Position numbers and translations under genes: made by a program. Below, in pieces: positions 31,941-43,794 of a DNA stretch of 64,000 bases; position 1 is the first letter of the stretch; every line of letters begins with the position of its first letter. The stretch lies in contig BSBN01000781.1 of NCBI GenBank assembly GCA_027924645.1, positions 1,674,001 through 1,738,000 of the forward strand, in the 5' to 3' direction. Source of the DNA: Cunninghamia lanceolata (Eukaryota; Streptophyta; Pinopsida; Cupressales; Cupressaceae). A model generated the notes under the pieces. It saw only the letters and a list, made by a program, of their open reading frames with translations, was not told where the DNA came from and searched no databases.

Positions 31941-32980
31941 ATGTATTACAAGAAGGAGGCTCCACAGTTTGATGGGATGAATTATGCAACTTGGAAGATT
32001 CGTATGAAAAGCCATCTGCTTTGTATTGGTTATAAAGTATGGAAAGCGACATAGACTAATTATACCATGCCGAAGAATGGTTTGACAACAGAAGATGAAA
32101 TCAACGAATATGAGATAAATATAAAAGCCAGAGATGCTTTGTTGAGTGCATTGAATGAGTCTGATTTGATAAAGGTTATGGATTATGAGTCAACTAAAGA
32201 AGTCTAGGATAAGCTAAGTAATCTATATGAAGGAGATGAATCTATAAAGAGTGCCAAACTGTAGGGACTAAAAGCCAAATATGAAGGTCTTAAGATGGGA
32301 GAAGATGAAAACATAACATCCTTCATACAAAAGGTTGATAAACTTGTTACTAGAATCAAAGGTATGGGAGGAACTGTAGATGAAACTGAAGTTGTGATGA
32401 AAATTCTTAGGTCATTACCTAAATCCTATGCTCACAAGGTAGTTGCAATTGAAGAAATAATGACTGTGAAAAAGATAAATAAGGATCAGTTGCTTGGTAA
32501 GATTACTACTTTTGAAATGAGAGAATTTGGTGATGCTCTGCCAAAAGTTGAAACAACTTTCAAAGCTAGTACTTCAGAGATGATCTCTAGAGCAGAAAAG
32601 TACAAGGTAGAACCTGATGATGAGCTTGATGAAGTTGAAGCCAATTTTGTTGACAAACTAGAAAGAGGTTCCAGTAAGTTCAAATGCAAACTACCTTTCA
32701 AATGTTTTTCATGTGGTAAAGTAGGTCATTATGCTTCCAAATGTCCTGAAAGAATTGAAAGAAATAGAAAAAGATTTGAGAACAGGCCTAGAGCTCCAAA
32801 GAAATGCTACTATGTTAGAGATTTTGATGATGAAGGTGTGACTGATGATAAATCTAATGATGCTAATATTAGTACAAATGAATGCTTGTTTATTGCTATT
32901 AAAGAAGAACCCGTGTCTACTAATTCTGCTAGCTATGTGAAAGAAGAAAAACCAGTGGAAGAAAGTGCTTTGGTTGTTTA
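31941..32980 (+). pseudogene. gag: C2 gag
   Basis: From ATG at 31941 (MYYKKEAPQFDGMNYATWK) in one frame to a TAG at 32979. Copia gag (UBN2 type) is recognised from FDGMNYATWK and the DENITSFIQKVDKLV region; the zinc knuckle CFSCGKVGHYASKC at 32703-32744 is intact CX2CX4HX4C. Three early TAGs (near 32052, 32205 and 32262) break it, two of them where Trp or Gln is expected (EV-stop-DKLSNLY, KL-stop-GLKAKY). The carboxy end runs on into protease in the same frame. Confidence 0.88.
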
Positions 32981-35900
32981 GGTTAAGAAAGATAAGGATG
33001 AATGAATTATTGATAGTGGATGCTCACATCGCATGACCGGTGACAAAAGTAAGTTTGGAAGTTTGGAAACATATGATGGAGGACTGGTTAGGTTTGGAGA
33101 CAATGCAGCTGGTAAGATTTATGGAAGATGATCTATTTCATTTGATGGAAAGCATAATACTAATAATGTCCTATATGTGAAGGGTTTGAAGCATAATCTT
33201 TTGAGTGTGGGTTACATGTGTGACAAAGGTTATGATCTAAGATTCAAAGACAATGGGTGTAAGATCATGGAAAGCTCTGGAATTGTGATTGCTACCGGTA
33301 AGAAGACCAGAGGTAACATCTATCAATTAAGAGGAACTAATGATTACTATTTATTAGCTTAAGCTGATGAGAGCTAGTTATGGCATAGAGGATGTGTCAT
33401 ATAAACTTTGATAATCTGGTAAAGATAAGTTTAGGTTAGACTATGAGAGATTTACCAAAAGTTGTGAAACCCACCAATACCATTTGTAAGGAATGTCAAT
33501 TGGGGAAGCAGACAAGAACAAGTTTTAAGAACAAAGATCAATTTTCTGTCGGCTTGCTAAATCTAGTTCATACAGATCTATGTGGTCCTATAAGGATAAG
33601 AAGTCTACAAGGTGACAGGTACTCCATGTTTTTTATTGATGATTATTCTAGAATGACTTGGGTTACTTTTCTGAGAGACAAATCTGACACCCTAGAGAAG
33701 TTCAAATCCTTCAAGGCAATGGTTGAAAATATAATAGAGCTAAAAATCAAATTCTTGAGGTCTAATAGAGGAGGTGAATTCACATCAAATGAATTCAACA
33801 ATTATTGTGAAGAACAAGGAATAAAGAGGCAATTGTCTGCACCTAGGACTCCTCAACAAAATAGAGTTGTGGAAAGAAAGAACAAAATAGTGCAAGAAGC
33901 TACTAGGACAATGAGGAAGGAAGGAGGTCTACCAGAAGTCTTTTGGAAGGAAGCTATGCATATTATTGTCTACATTCAAAATAGAGTTCAAGTAAAAGGA
34001 AATGGTACTAAAACTCCTTATAAATTGTGGTATGGAAGAATTCTAATAGTAAGATATTTCAAAGTCTTTGGAAGCAAATACTATATCAGAAGAGATGAAG
34101 ATCTAGGAAAATTTGATTCAAGATGTGATGAAGGAATCTTCCTTGGATACTCTACCAAGAGCAAGGCCTACCGGTGCTACAACAAAAGGTTGAAAAAGAT
34201 TGTGGAGAGTGCAAATGTGAAGGTGGATGAACACAAAGGAAGACCATCGGATCAGAATGGCTATGACTTAGATGAACATGCTGGTACTTATGAAGAAAAG
34301 TTTGAACAAGAACTCAATCATGAAGAAGAAGAAAAGGGTCCAGAAGTTGCTACTAAGACCCCCAAGTATGTAAGAATCAATCACTCTCAAGATCAAATTA
34401 TTGGAGACAAAGACAAAGGAGTACTGACAAGGAAAAGAGCTATAGAAGAACAAGTGAATTATTATTTTCTCTCTATAGTTGAACCAAAGACTGTGAATGA
34501 AGCCTACAATGATGAAAATTGGGTTAAGGCAATGGAAGAAGAACTAATACAGATAGAGAAGAATGAGATTTGGGAATTAGTTCCTAGACCTACTGACAAA
34601 AATGTTATTGGAACCAAATGGGTCTTTACGAATAAGCTAAATGAAAATAGAGAAGTTGTAAGGAATAAAGCAAGGCTTGTGTGCAAAGGATATTCTTAAA
34701 TTGAAGGGATAGATTTTGAAGAGACTTTTGCTCCAGTAGCTTGGATTGAAGAAATTAGAATGTTTTTGGCATTTGCAACTCATAAAGATTTCAAAGTGTA
34801 TCAGATGGATGTGAAGTCTGCATTTTTAAATGGTGAATTGGAAGAGGAAGTCTACATTGAGCAACCAGAAGGATTTCATTTGTCAGATCAAGATAATATG
34901 GTATGCAAGTTGAGGAAAGCATTGTATGGACTCAAGCAAGCTCCTAGAGCCTGGTATGCAAGGTTGGATAAGTACTTGTTACAATTAGGGTTCAATAAAG
35001 GTATTGTTGATAGTAATCTATATTTCAAGATTAATGATGATCAAATCTTGATTGTTGAAGTCTTTTTTGATGATATCACCTTTGGAGGCAATGAAAGTGT
35101 GTGTATGAAATTTGCTAGTCAAATGCAGAAGGAATTTGAGATACATATGTTTGGTGAGATGAATTTCTTTCTCAGTCTGCAAATCAATTAATCGTATAAA
35201 GGAATCTTCATATTTCAATCTAAGTACGTTAAAGAGTTACTGAAGAAGTTTGGGATGGAAGACTCTAAATTGGTATGTACTCCCATGGTGACTAGCTACA
35301 AGTTGAGCAAAACTGATGAATCACCTAAGACTAATCAGAAAAAGTACAGACCCATGATTGGAGGATTGTTGTATCTAACTCAAACTAGACCTGATATTAT
35401 GCATGTAGTTTGTCTTGTTGCAAGATTTCAAGCTAATCCAAGAAAATCACATGTGATGGCAGTAAAGAGAATCCTAATGTATTTAAAAGGCACTCTGGAT
35501 TGTGACCTATGGTATCCAAAGGATAATGATTTCACTCTTAGTGCATATACAGATGCTGATTGGGCCAGAGATGTTGATGACAAAAAGAGTACAAGTGGAG
35601 GTGCCTTCTTCTTGGGTAATAGATTAGTTTCATGGTTGAGTAAGAAACAAGATTCAATATCTTTGTCAACTATAGAAGTAGAGTATATTACAACAGCATG
35701 TTGTTGTACTCAAGTGTTACATGGATGAAGCAGACTTTGAAGGATATAAGAGTTGTTTATGAAGATCCAATTACAATCGTGTGTGACAATACAAGTGCCA
35801 TAAATATTTCCAAGAATCCAGTGATGCACTCAACAACAAAGCATATATCTATAAGGTATCACTTTTTGAGAGAGAAGGTGATAGAGAATGAAGTAAAGTT

Positions 35901-36018
35901 GGAATATGTGTCCACAAAGGACCAGATTGTAGATATCTTCACCAAGCCTCTGCCGAAGGATACTTTTGTGTATCTCAGAGGAAAGTTAGGGATCATTACC
36001 CCTCCTGCCTTAAATTAA
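32981..36018 (+). pseudogene. pol: C2 pol: protease, integrase, RT, RNase H
   Basis: Protease IIDSGCSHRMTGD follows a TGA where Trp is expected. The pre-integrase LWHR is followed by a frameshift near 33390. Integrase (33443-34050) has HTDLCGP, FIDDYSRMTW, SNRGGEF (Asp changed to Asn) and PQQNRVVERKN. RT has GTKWVFTNKLNE, a TAA at 34697, [20 protein letters not shown], and FFDD instead of YVDD; another TAA is at 35189. RNase H has TDADWARDVDDKKST and ends at TAA 36016-36018; a frameshift lies near 35690. Stops are mostly one transition from Gln or Trp codons. Confidence 0.9.
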
Positions 36019-36292
36019 GATGCATGAGAATACATCAATCCAGTGGTGTTCAAAGTCTCACTTTTTTATCTGGATTGATGTTTTGAGGGCTACCTCTTAG
36101 GGGGAGTAGCTAGATGTTTAGTTGGATCAAAGCAGCAAAATGCAAGTATGTGTCCTTTTCCATTGATGTCAAAGGGGAAGATAAATAATGTGAAAAACTC
36201 ATGAGAAAGAATGTAGATGTGCAAAGAGAAGGGGGAGAATCTTGTCTTGATGGTCTTTTCAATTTTTCACATCATATGTTGCCATCAATGAC

Positions 36293-36304
36293 AAAGGAGG
36301 AGAT
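36293..36304 (+). promoter_or_regulatory. C2 polypurine tract
   Basis: AAAGGAGGAGAT lies directly before the 3' LTR and primes plus-strand DNA. A second purine run, TTAGGGGGAGTAG, sits at about 36098-36109. The 36019-36292 stretch is otherwise a plain 3'UTR. Confidence 0.85.
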
Positions 36305-37777
36305 TGTTGCAAGTATATGCCTAATCGGTGTTGTCATTGATGTCAACATATCTATGTTGTCATTGGTGTCAACTATGCTCCTATCTAGTTTTTTGCCTAT
36401 AATGAGTAAGATGCTTATGTAAGTAATCTTTATGTTGAGGATATTGAGAAAATTATCTCCTCTGGTAGAAACAGTGAGTTGAAGTGGAAACAGTGTATTG
36501 CATACAGAAGAACAGTCCAGATGAATGCTCTGCATTTTTTGTAGAATGAGTATCTTTGTCTATGAATTGGAAGTTATTTCAAAGTCCATCTAAAAATGCT
36601 ATGTTTCAAGTTTGAGCCTTCGATATGAAGAATTGAATGAGTTATGTTCACCAGAGTGAAAATAGCTTTTTCTGTATGTTTGGCAAAGACAGGGAGAAAG
36701 TGTTATGCTCTACATTCCTCCCCATTGAAGTATTTTGATCTGTAGTTCTAGAGATAAGTCTGAGATAATGTTAGGTGCCTTCAACTCCAATGGTTCATGA
36801 TTTGGTGATCCACAAGCTATCCTTTCTTTGTGACAGTAGCTGATAGTGTTATTCTTGTGCTCCGATTTGAAGAATCTTCTTGACAGAGTGGTTAGACATC
36901 ATGTGGTTGTTCTTGGTGATTACAATGTGCTTATGGATGTCTCCTAATCATGTTCCTACCTTTGGATTGGTTCACAAAGAGAAGTGTGGATCATGAAAGA
37001 AGAATGTTCTTAGAAAACCTAGTGTCAACTCTAGTCTTGGCCGACTTGGTTGATTTCACCATTTGCGGAGATGCATTGAAGATTGTAGAAGCATGTTGAG
37101 GCATGGAGGATTGCGTTTAAGTACCATCTAAGGTGTGGTGTGTTCATCATACTTCTCTACATCTTTCCTTAGCTAAATTTTGTAATAGGTCTAGACCTAA
37201 TTCTATGTATGTTTTGTAAATGTCGACCTTGGAGAATGTTCCAATGGTTGATGAATGTAATTCCAACCTTGATGTACATTCCAAGGTTGATGAATTGTAT
37301 AAAAGCATGTAATAGAGTTACAAAAAGAAGTGTGTGTGAAAATATGAAGAGTTAAGTGTGAAGGTGTGAAAGAGCAAAGCAGAGAAGTTTTATTGTGCTT
37401 CAAAGGAACTAAATCCAGGCATGGAGTAGATGCTACTTAATCAGTTCACCATTTTGGCAGTGAGTCAACCCTTTGCAGTGAGCAATTTGGGTAGTGAGAC
37501 CTATAGGCAGTGAGCCTTTGTTTTTCAGTATTGTTATAACTCATATATTTTGTGGGCTAACACCCACCATGGTTTTTCCCTTTTAGGCTTTTCCACATAA
37601 AATTTTGGTGCCTACTATGTTAAATGTGTGATTGTTATTAAGTCTATGGTTTCATGCTTTCATGTTTAATTTTGATTATCAACAGTTAAGGATTTGATTA
37701 TTTGATATTCATATGAAATTAAGTTTTTGTGACAACTAATTCACCCCCCCCTCTCAGTTGTCATGTGTATTTCAACA
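36305..37777 (+). repeat. C2 3' LTR
   Basis: Pairs with 30393-31882. It begins TGTTGCAAGTATATGCC, ends TGTATTTCAACA, and is followed by the eroded duplication ACTAA and by C1 RT. Confidence 0.92.
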
Positions 37778-38750
37778 ACTAATTGTGAATGGTAAAGGTT
37801 TGATTTCTTATTTGAAGTCTCAGTTGTCAGTACAATTTGAAATGAAAAATTTAGGGGCAAACAGATACATTCTGGGAATGGAGATCAGAAGAGATGGAGC
37901 AAACATAAAACTTTGGTTAAGCTAGAGTAAGTATGTGAAGACCGTGTTGGAGAGCTTCAGCATGGCAGATTGTAGACCTTTGACTATTCCTATTATGATG
38001 GGGACAAAGTTATCTATCGTAGATTGTCCAAAGTCTCCTTCTGAGATGGAGGATATGAGCAGAGTACCTTATGCTAATGTGGTTGGTAGTTTGATGTATG
38101 CGATGGTCTATACAAGACCAAACATTTCCCACGTAGTGGGAGTCCTTAGTCGATTCATGGCCAATCCTAGACAGATACATCGGGATGTGGTAAAGATAGT
38201 TTTCAGATACTTACGGGGTATTTCCAAGTATGCCTTGTGCTATCATGGTTATCCTACTGGTTCTCAGCATTATGTGAGTATTCATGGATTTGTGGATTCA
38301 GATTGGGTAGGTGACATTAATAGCAAGAGATCCACCAATGCTTATGTGTTCACTATGTTCGGTGGTGCTATTAGTTGGATGAGTAAGTAGCAACCTATGG
38401 TTGCTTTGTCCACGATTGAAGCAGAGTACATGGTAGCTACTCATGCTTGTAAGGAATCCATTTGGCTTAAGCGATTGTGTTCTGATATTAGGTGTGATGC
38501 AGGTAAGATTACCATTTCTTGTGACAATCAGAGTGCCATATGTTTGGTGAAGAATCCTGCTTTCCATGCGAGGACCAAGCACATTGATGTGCAGTACCAC
38601 TTTGTACGTGATATGGTAGAGGATGAGAAGGTAAATTTGGAGAAGGTTGATACTTTGGCAAATGTTGCAGATTCCTTGGCAAAGCCCGTGAGCATAGAGA
38701 AGTTCAGATGGTGTTCAGAGTCTATGGGACTCTTGGCCCCTAGCAGTTAA
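37778..38750 (+). pseudogene. pol: C1 pol, second part: RT end and RNase H
   Basis: Resumes C1 RT (LISYLKSQLS, NRYILGMEIRRDG) right after C2 and keeps one frame to the natural TAA at 38748-38750. RNase H motifs: VDSDWVGDINSKRST, ALSTIEAEYMVATHACKE, CDNQSAICLVKNP, ARTKHIDVQYHF. TAG stops at about 37924 (LS-stop-SKY) and 38387 fall where Gln is likely. The last codon lies inside the C3 target duplication. Confidence 0.9.
38746..38750 (+). repeat. C3 target duplication GTTAA, left copy
   Basis: GTTAA at 38746-38750 and 45006-45010 flanks C3 perfectly. It includes the C1 pol stop codon, and C1 3'UTR continues after the right copy. Confidence 0.92.
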
Positions 38751-39653
38751 TGTTGGGATAAGGTGCCATTAACATTGTAAATCCCAATATTGTATTTATT
38801 CCATTTATTATTTATAATTTTTAATTACCCATAAGGGATGTACAAGTTTCACCGGTAGTGGTAAAAATTATTTACTATCCACGGTAATTACGGAGTTACT
38901 ACACGGTAAGTCCCAGAGTTACCAGTGGTAGTTACGAGATGTCATTTACTATAGTAAATGGTAATTGGTCAAAGTGGGGTGTACAAGTGGAGGAATAATC
39001 TATTTTTAGTGTTATGACGTACGTCATAGATGCTATAAGAGATTTTATGACAACTATAAGTTGTCATAAGAATCTATGACACTAATAATAGCATATGACA
39101 TGTCATAAGACGTTGTAAGTGGCTATTTTTTACCCCAAGTCATTCAAGCTTGCATGGGAACATTTTTACAAGTGTAGGATGCATGTATGACAGCATTTAT
39201 GACCCTGTAAGAGCCTATTCTTGGCTATGGACGCCCAAGGTTGTATTGTTGACTCTTGAGAAGTGTTATGGGCTTGTAAGAAGTCATTTAATGTCTTGAG
39301 GTTGTGTAAATTCTATAAAAAATATAGCATAGTAGATGATATGCATATAACAGTTTACAGGTACCTAGGTTCTGCCAGAGTGAAGGTTGAAGGATAGAGG
39401 AAGTGAATGTATTTGTAATCTCCTTTTGTGAAGATAATACAACTTGGCCTCTTTTCTTGGTGGAGCTTTTTACCCAAAAGGGTTTTCTCCACGTTAAACA
39501 CTTGTGTTATGTGCTTCATTCTGCTTCTGGTATATTTATGTATTGTGGGTTTATGTTTTGTTACAATCTCCATTAATAACACAAAGTTAAAGTTTGCTGA
39601 AATTTATCTCGAATCAGATTTCCATTGAAGTAGTTTTGCTTTCATTTCTAACA
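38751..39653 (+). repeat. C3 5' LTR, 903 bases
   Basis: TGTTGGGATAAGG to TTTCTAACA. TATAAAA at 39314-39320. It contains the palindrome TATGACGTACGTCATA (39013-39028) and the hairpin TATGACAACT-ATA-AGTTGTCATA (39046-39068, written in parts). Confidence 0.93.
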
Positions 39654-39655
39654 TT

Positions 39656-39667
39656 TGGTATCAGAGC
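39656..39667 (+). promoter_or_regulatory. C3 primer binding site (initiator tRNA-Met type)
   Basis: TGGTATCAGAGC two bases after the LTR. Confidence 0.92.
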
Positions 39668-39760
39668 CTGGCCAGCTTTGACTCTTGGGTGGTAGTGTGG
39701 AAGATGTAGCTACAATGAGAGATTTGGTTGCATTTGTTTTGCAGATCTTGTGTTGTTATT

Positions 39761-42700
39761 ATGGTTGCATCAACCTCTCGAATGGACATTGAGAAGTTCA
39801 ACGGAATGGGGTATGTGTTATGAAAGCTGAAAATGGAAGATTTGTTGGAAGAAAGAAACCAATGGTTGGCTGTCCAAAAAGAGAAGAAACCTGACAATGT
39901 CTCTCAAGATGCGTGGGATAGACTGGATAAGAAGGCACGAGGAACCATCCGGTTGTGTCTTTCAGACTTTGTCCCATTGAATGTCACAAAGGAAGAGACT
40001 GCATACAAGTTGTGGAAATGGTTGGGTGAGATCTATCAAGCCAAGAGTATGGTAAATAAAATTTATTTAAAAAGAAAATTATTTTCCATGAAAATGCGAG
40101 AAGGTGAATCAGTTGCAAAGCATTTAAATTCTTTTAATTTGTTAGTGAGTTAGCTTGATTTAGTAGATGTTGAGGCTAGTGAGGAAGATAAATATATCTT
40201 ACTTATTTGTTCTTTGCCTGAGTCTTGGGAGAATGTTATCCTTGCTATCACTGCTAACCTCGTGGATCCAAAGTTGGATGCTCTTGTTTCAGTGCTACTA
40301 TCATAGGAATTGAGGAAGAAGAGTTCAGATAGTTCACAAGATGCTCTCAGTGTCAGGGGAAGGTCTAAGGAGAGAGGACCTAAGGGAGATTAGAAAGGGG
40401 CTAAGAACAAGTCCAAGGGCTAGTCTAAGACTCCTGGTAAAAAGAACAGAGTCAAGTGTTGGAACTACAGTAAAAGGGGACATGTAAAGGAGTGAAAAAA
40501 TCCCAAGAAACAGTGGGAGAGTGCTTCAGATAAGTCCTCGAATGCAAGTGAAGAAGTTTTACTTTCTGCATGTAATCTTGTTTCTAATGATCACTAGTTG
40601 ATTGACTCAGGATGCTCATTTCATATGACCCTGCATAAGGAATGGTTCTCTTCATATGAAGCATATGATGGAGGTAATATCTACCATGGTGACAACTCTA
40701 CATATTCAATTGTCGAAAAAGGAAAGGTATTGTTGTGTTTCAGTGATGGGAGGGTTAAAACCCTCTCTAGTGTTTTACATGTTCCTAGATTAGATAGAAA
40801 TCTGATTTCAATTTTGAAGTTGAATTATTTGGGAATGCATGTGACATTTGATAAGCATGGCTGCATATTGGTGAGAGGGAACTTGGTGGTAGCGAAAGGG
40901 AAGACACTTGGGAACTTGTTTAAGCTTGAAGCCACTACAGTTTGTAATGCCTTCTATGTATCTGAGGCCACTACTGAAAATACATGTATGTTGTGGCACC
41001 GTAGATTGCGCCACACAAGTAATAATGTATTGAAAACTATTAAGAATAAAAATTTGTTGGATGGTTTCTCTTATTCTAATGAGCACTTTGATTTCTGTGA
41101 GCATTGTGTGTTTGGTAAATAAAATAGAAAATCATTTCCTTTAGGAAGCAATAGAGCAAAAGATAAATTAGAAATTATTCATACTAATGTGTTTGGACTT
41201 TTGGATAATGAATCTATTGGAAAATCTTGTTATTTTGTCACCTTCATTGATGATGTATCTAGATTTACATGGATTTATTTTATGAAGCATAAATCTGAAG
41301 TTTTTACTAAGTTTAAGGAATTCAAAGTCTTAGTAGAGAACCAATCAGGTTTAAAGATAAAAATATTAAGATCTAACAATGGAGGGGAATATTGCTCTAA
41401 GGAATTTGATGAGTTTTGCAAGCATGCAGGTATAATCAGACAAAAGACAACTCCATATACACCACAACATAATGGTGTTGCAGAAAGGATGAACCAAACA
41501 ATTATGGAAAGGGCCAGAAGTATGCTTAGTGATGCATAGTTGGATAAAAGCTTTTAGGTAGATGTTGTGTGTACTGCTTGCTACTTGATAAATAGATCTC
41601 TTTGTAAGGCTCTTGATTCGACACCTTATGAAGTGTGGACAGGTAAGAAACCTTCTGTTTCACACTTAAGGGTTTTTGGTTGTGAGGCTTTTGTTCATGT
41701 GCCTAAGGAAAAGAGATCTAAGTTGGATCCAAAGGCTAAAAAGTGTACATTCATTGGATATGGTGATAATGTGAAAGGTTATAAGCTTTGGAATCCACTA
41801 ACCTATAAGATTATCTTTTCTAGAGATGTAATTTTCAGGGAACTTAGAGCTATTTTTGAACCTGAGCAGCGAAAAGAAAAAGATGAAAAGGTAAAGAGAG
41901 TGCACTTTGAGTTAGAGTAGCAAGATGAACCTCAAGAAGAACGAAATGATGGATTAGGGGGTGAAGAAGAAGAAGAAGATTCAGGTAGTTCTAATGAAGA
42001 TGAATCTGTTGTGACAGAAGAAGTTGGTACAGATGATCATGCAGAAGAACGAGTAGAGTCTCTTACTCCACCCTTGAGGAGATCCACAAGATAACAAAAT
42101 CCAGTTGACAGGTATAGCCCACCAGATTTCCATTGTGTATATGCTTTATTAAGTACTAATGATGAAACTAGATCCTACAGGGAAGCTATTTCTGCAGATG
42201 ATAGTGAGTCTTGGCAGCTAGCCATGCAGGAGGAGATGATGTCTTTGAACTCTAATAACACCTAGGATCTTGTTTGTTTGCCCAAAGGAAGAAAGGCCAT
42301 AGGATGTAAGTGGGTCTTCAAGAAGAAGTTTGGAGTAGACAGGTCATTGGAGAAGTACAAGGCTAGACTGGTAGCCAAGGGCTACTCCCAGAGAGAGGGA
42401 GTTGATTTTGATGAGATATTCTCTCCTGTTGCTAAATTGACTTCTATTAGATTTCTCTTATCCATTGCTGCAGCTTATGATTGGGAGATTGAGCAAATGG
42501 ATGTTAAGACTACATTCTTGCATGGAGATCTTGAAGAAGAAATTTATATGCAACAACCTATAGGTTTTGAGATAAAACGAAAAAAATATTGGGTTTGTAG
42601 GTTAAAGAGGTCTCTTTATGGTCTGAAACAGTCCCCCAGAATGTGGTATCAAAATTTTGGTTCATTTGTTTTTAAATTGGGTTTTGTTAGAAGCGAGGAG

Positions 42701-43735
42701 GATCATTATGTTTACGTTCATTATGTTGATGATTCTATACTGGTTATTGCTTTGTATGTTGATGACATGTTTTTCAACAATACTAAGGGTATGGTCAGTG
42801 ACCTTAAAGCCCAACTTTCAGGTGCATTTGATATGAAGGATCTTGGTGCTACAAGGTATATTTTGGGAATGGAGATCAAGAGGGATAGAGTTAACAGAAA
42901 GATTTGGTTGTCACAAAGTAAGTATGTGAATACTATTTTGTAGAGGTTTAGTTTGCAAGACTGTAATCCAGTTAGAGTTCCTTTACCCATTGGTACTAAG
43001 CTTTCATTAGATATGTGTCCAAAGACTAGGGATGATCTTGAGGATATGTCTAATGTGCCATATGCTAGTGTTGTAGGGAGTTTGATGTATGCAATGGTTT
43101 ACACTAGACCAGATATTGCCCAAGCAGTGGGAGTTTTGAGCAGATTTATGTCTAACCCTGGTAGATAGCATTGGAACTATGCGAAGATGGTGTTTAAATA
43201 TCTTACAGGTACTCCTGATCATTGTTTGGTTTATTCTAGTACTGATAGTACTGATAAATATTTAGACATACAAGGTTTTGTTGATGAAGATTGGGTAGGT
43301 GACTTGGATAGTCGAGGGTCCACTAGTGGCTATGTGTTTACTCTGTTCGGAGGTGCAGTGAGTTGGATGAGTAAAAGGCAGCCCACAGTTGCTTTGTCCA
43401 CCACAGAAGTAGAGTATATGGCTACAACTCATGTCTCTAAGGAGGCAGTTCAGTTGAGGAGATTGTGTACAGGTATTGGTTTTGATTGTAGGAATATTCA
43501 GATTGGTTGTGATAGCCATAGTGTTATTTGTTTAGCTAGGAATCCCATGTATCATGCTTGAACTAAGCATGTTGATGTTCAGTATCACTTTGTTAAAGAG
43601 TTGGTTGCAAATGGAGAGATTGAGTTGAAGAAGATAGACAATCAAGAGAATATTGCAGATTCATTGACCAAGCCTATGAGCACAGAGAAGTTCATGTGGT
43701 GCAGAGAGGCCATGGGCCTTGTTTCTAGTGCCTAA
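39761..43735 (+). pseudogene. gag-pol: C3 gag-pol, single frame with 16 premature stops
   Basis: From ATG 39761 to natural TAA 43733-43735 the reading frame never shifts (1,324 codons). Premature stops: TGA 39821, TAG 40151, 40304, 40391, 40421, TGA 40493, TAG 40595, TAA 41120, TAG 41537, 41555, 41918, TAA 42092, TAG 42263, 42941, 43166, TGA 43559. Order: gag; a knuckle that has lost two cysteines (CWNYSKRGHVKE-stop); protease LIDSGCSFHMT; pre-integrase LWHRRLRHTS and CEHCVFGK; integrase FIDDVSRFTW, SNNGGEY, PQHNGVAERMN; RT GCKWVFKKKFGVD, EQMDVKTTFLHGDLEEE, YVDDMFF; RNase H VDEDWVGDLDSRGST. The RT active site is intact. Not translatable as it stands. Confidence 0.95.
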
Positions 43736-43783
43736 TTATTTTTTATTTGATTTCCTATGGGTTGATTTACAATGTATAATGTC

Positions 43784-43794
43784 AAGTGGGAGAA
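43784..43794 (+). promoter_or_regulatory. C3 polypurine tract
   Basis: AAGTGGGAGAA immediately before the 3' LTR. The C1 equivalent is GAGTGGGATAA at 45048-45058. Confidence 0.85.

Larger units (their letters stand above)
30393..37777 (+). mobile_element. C2: complete but decayed Ty1/copia element in C1 RT
   Basis: Both LTRs, primer site, gag, pol and polypurine tract are present. LTRs are 1,490 and 1,473 bases, start TGTTGCAAGTAT and end TTTCAACA. The first 270 bases differ at roughly 20 positions by eye, so it is far older than E1. Confidence 0.93.

Noticed and set aside
39761..43735. TAG read as a sense codon (altered genetic code) to explain the many in-frame TAGs
   Set aside because: TGA and TAA also occur, several TAGs replace Trp and others Gln, and the younger E1 and E4 have only one TAG each over 2,000 codons. 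Mutation explains this better.
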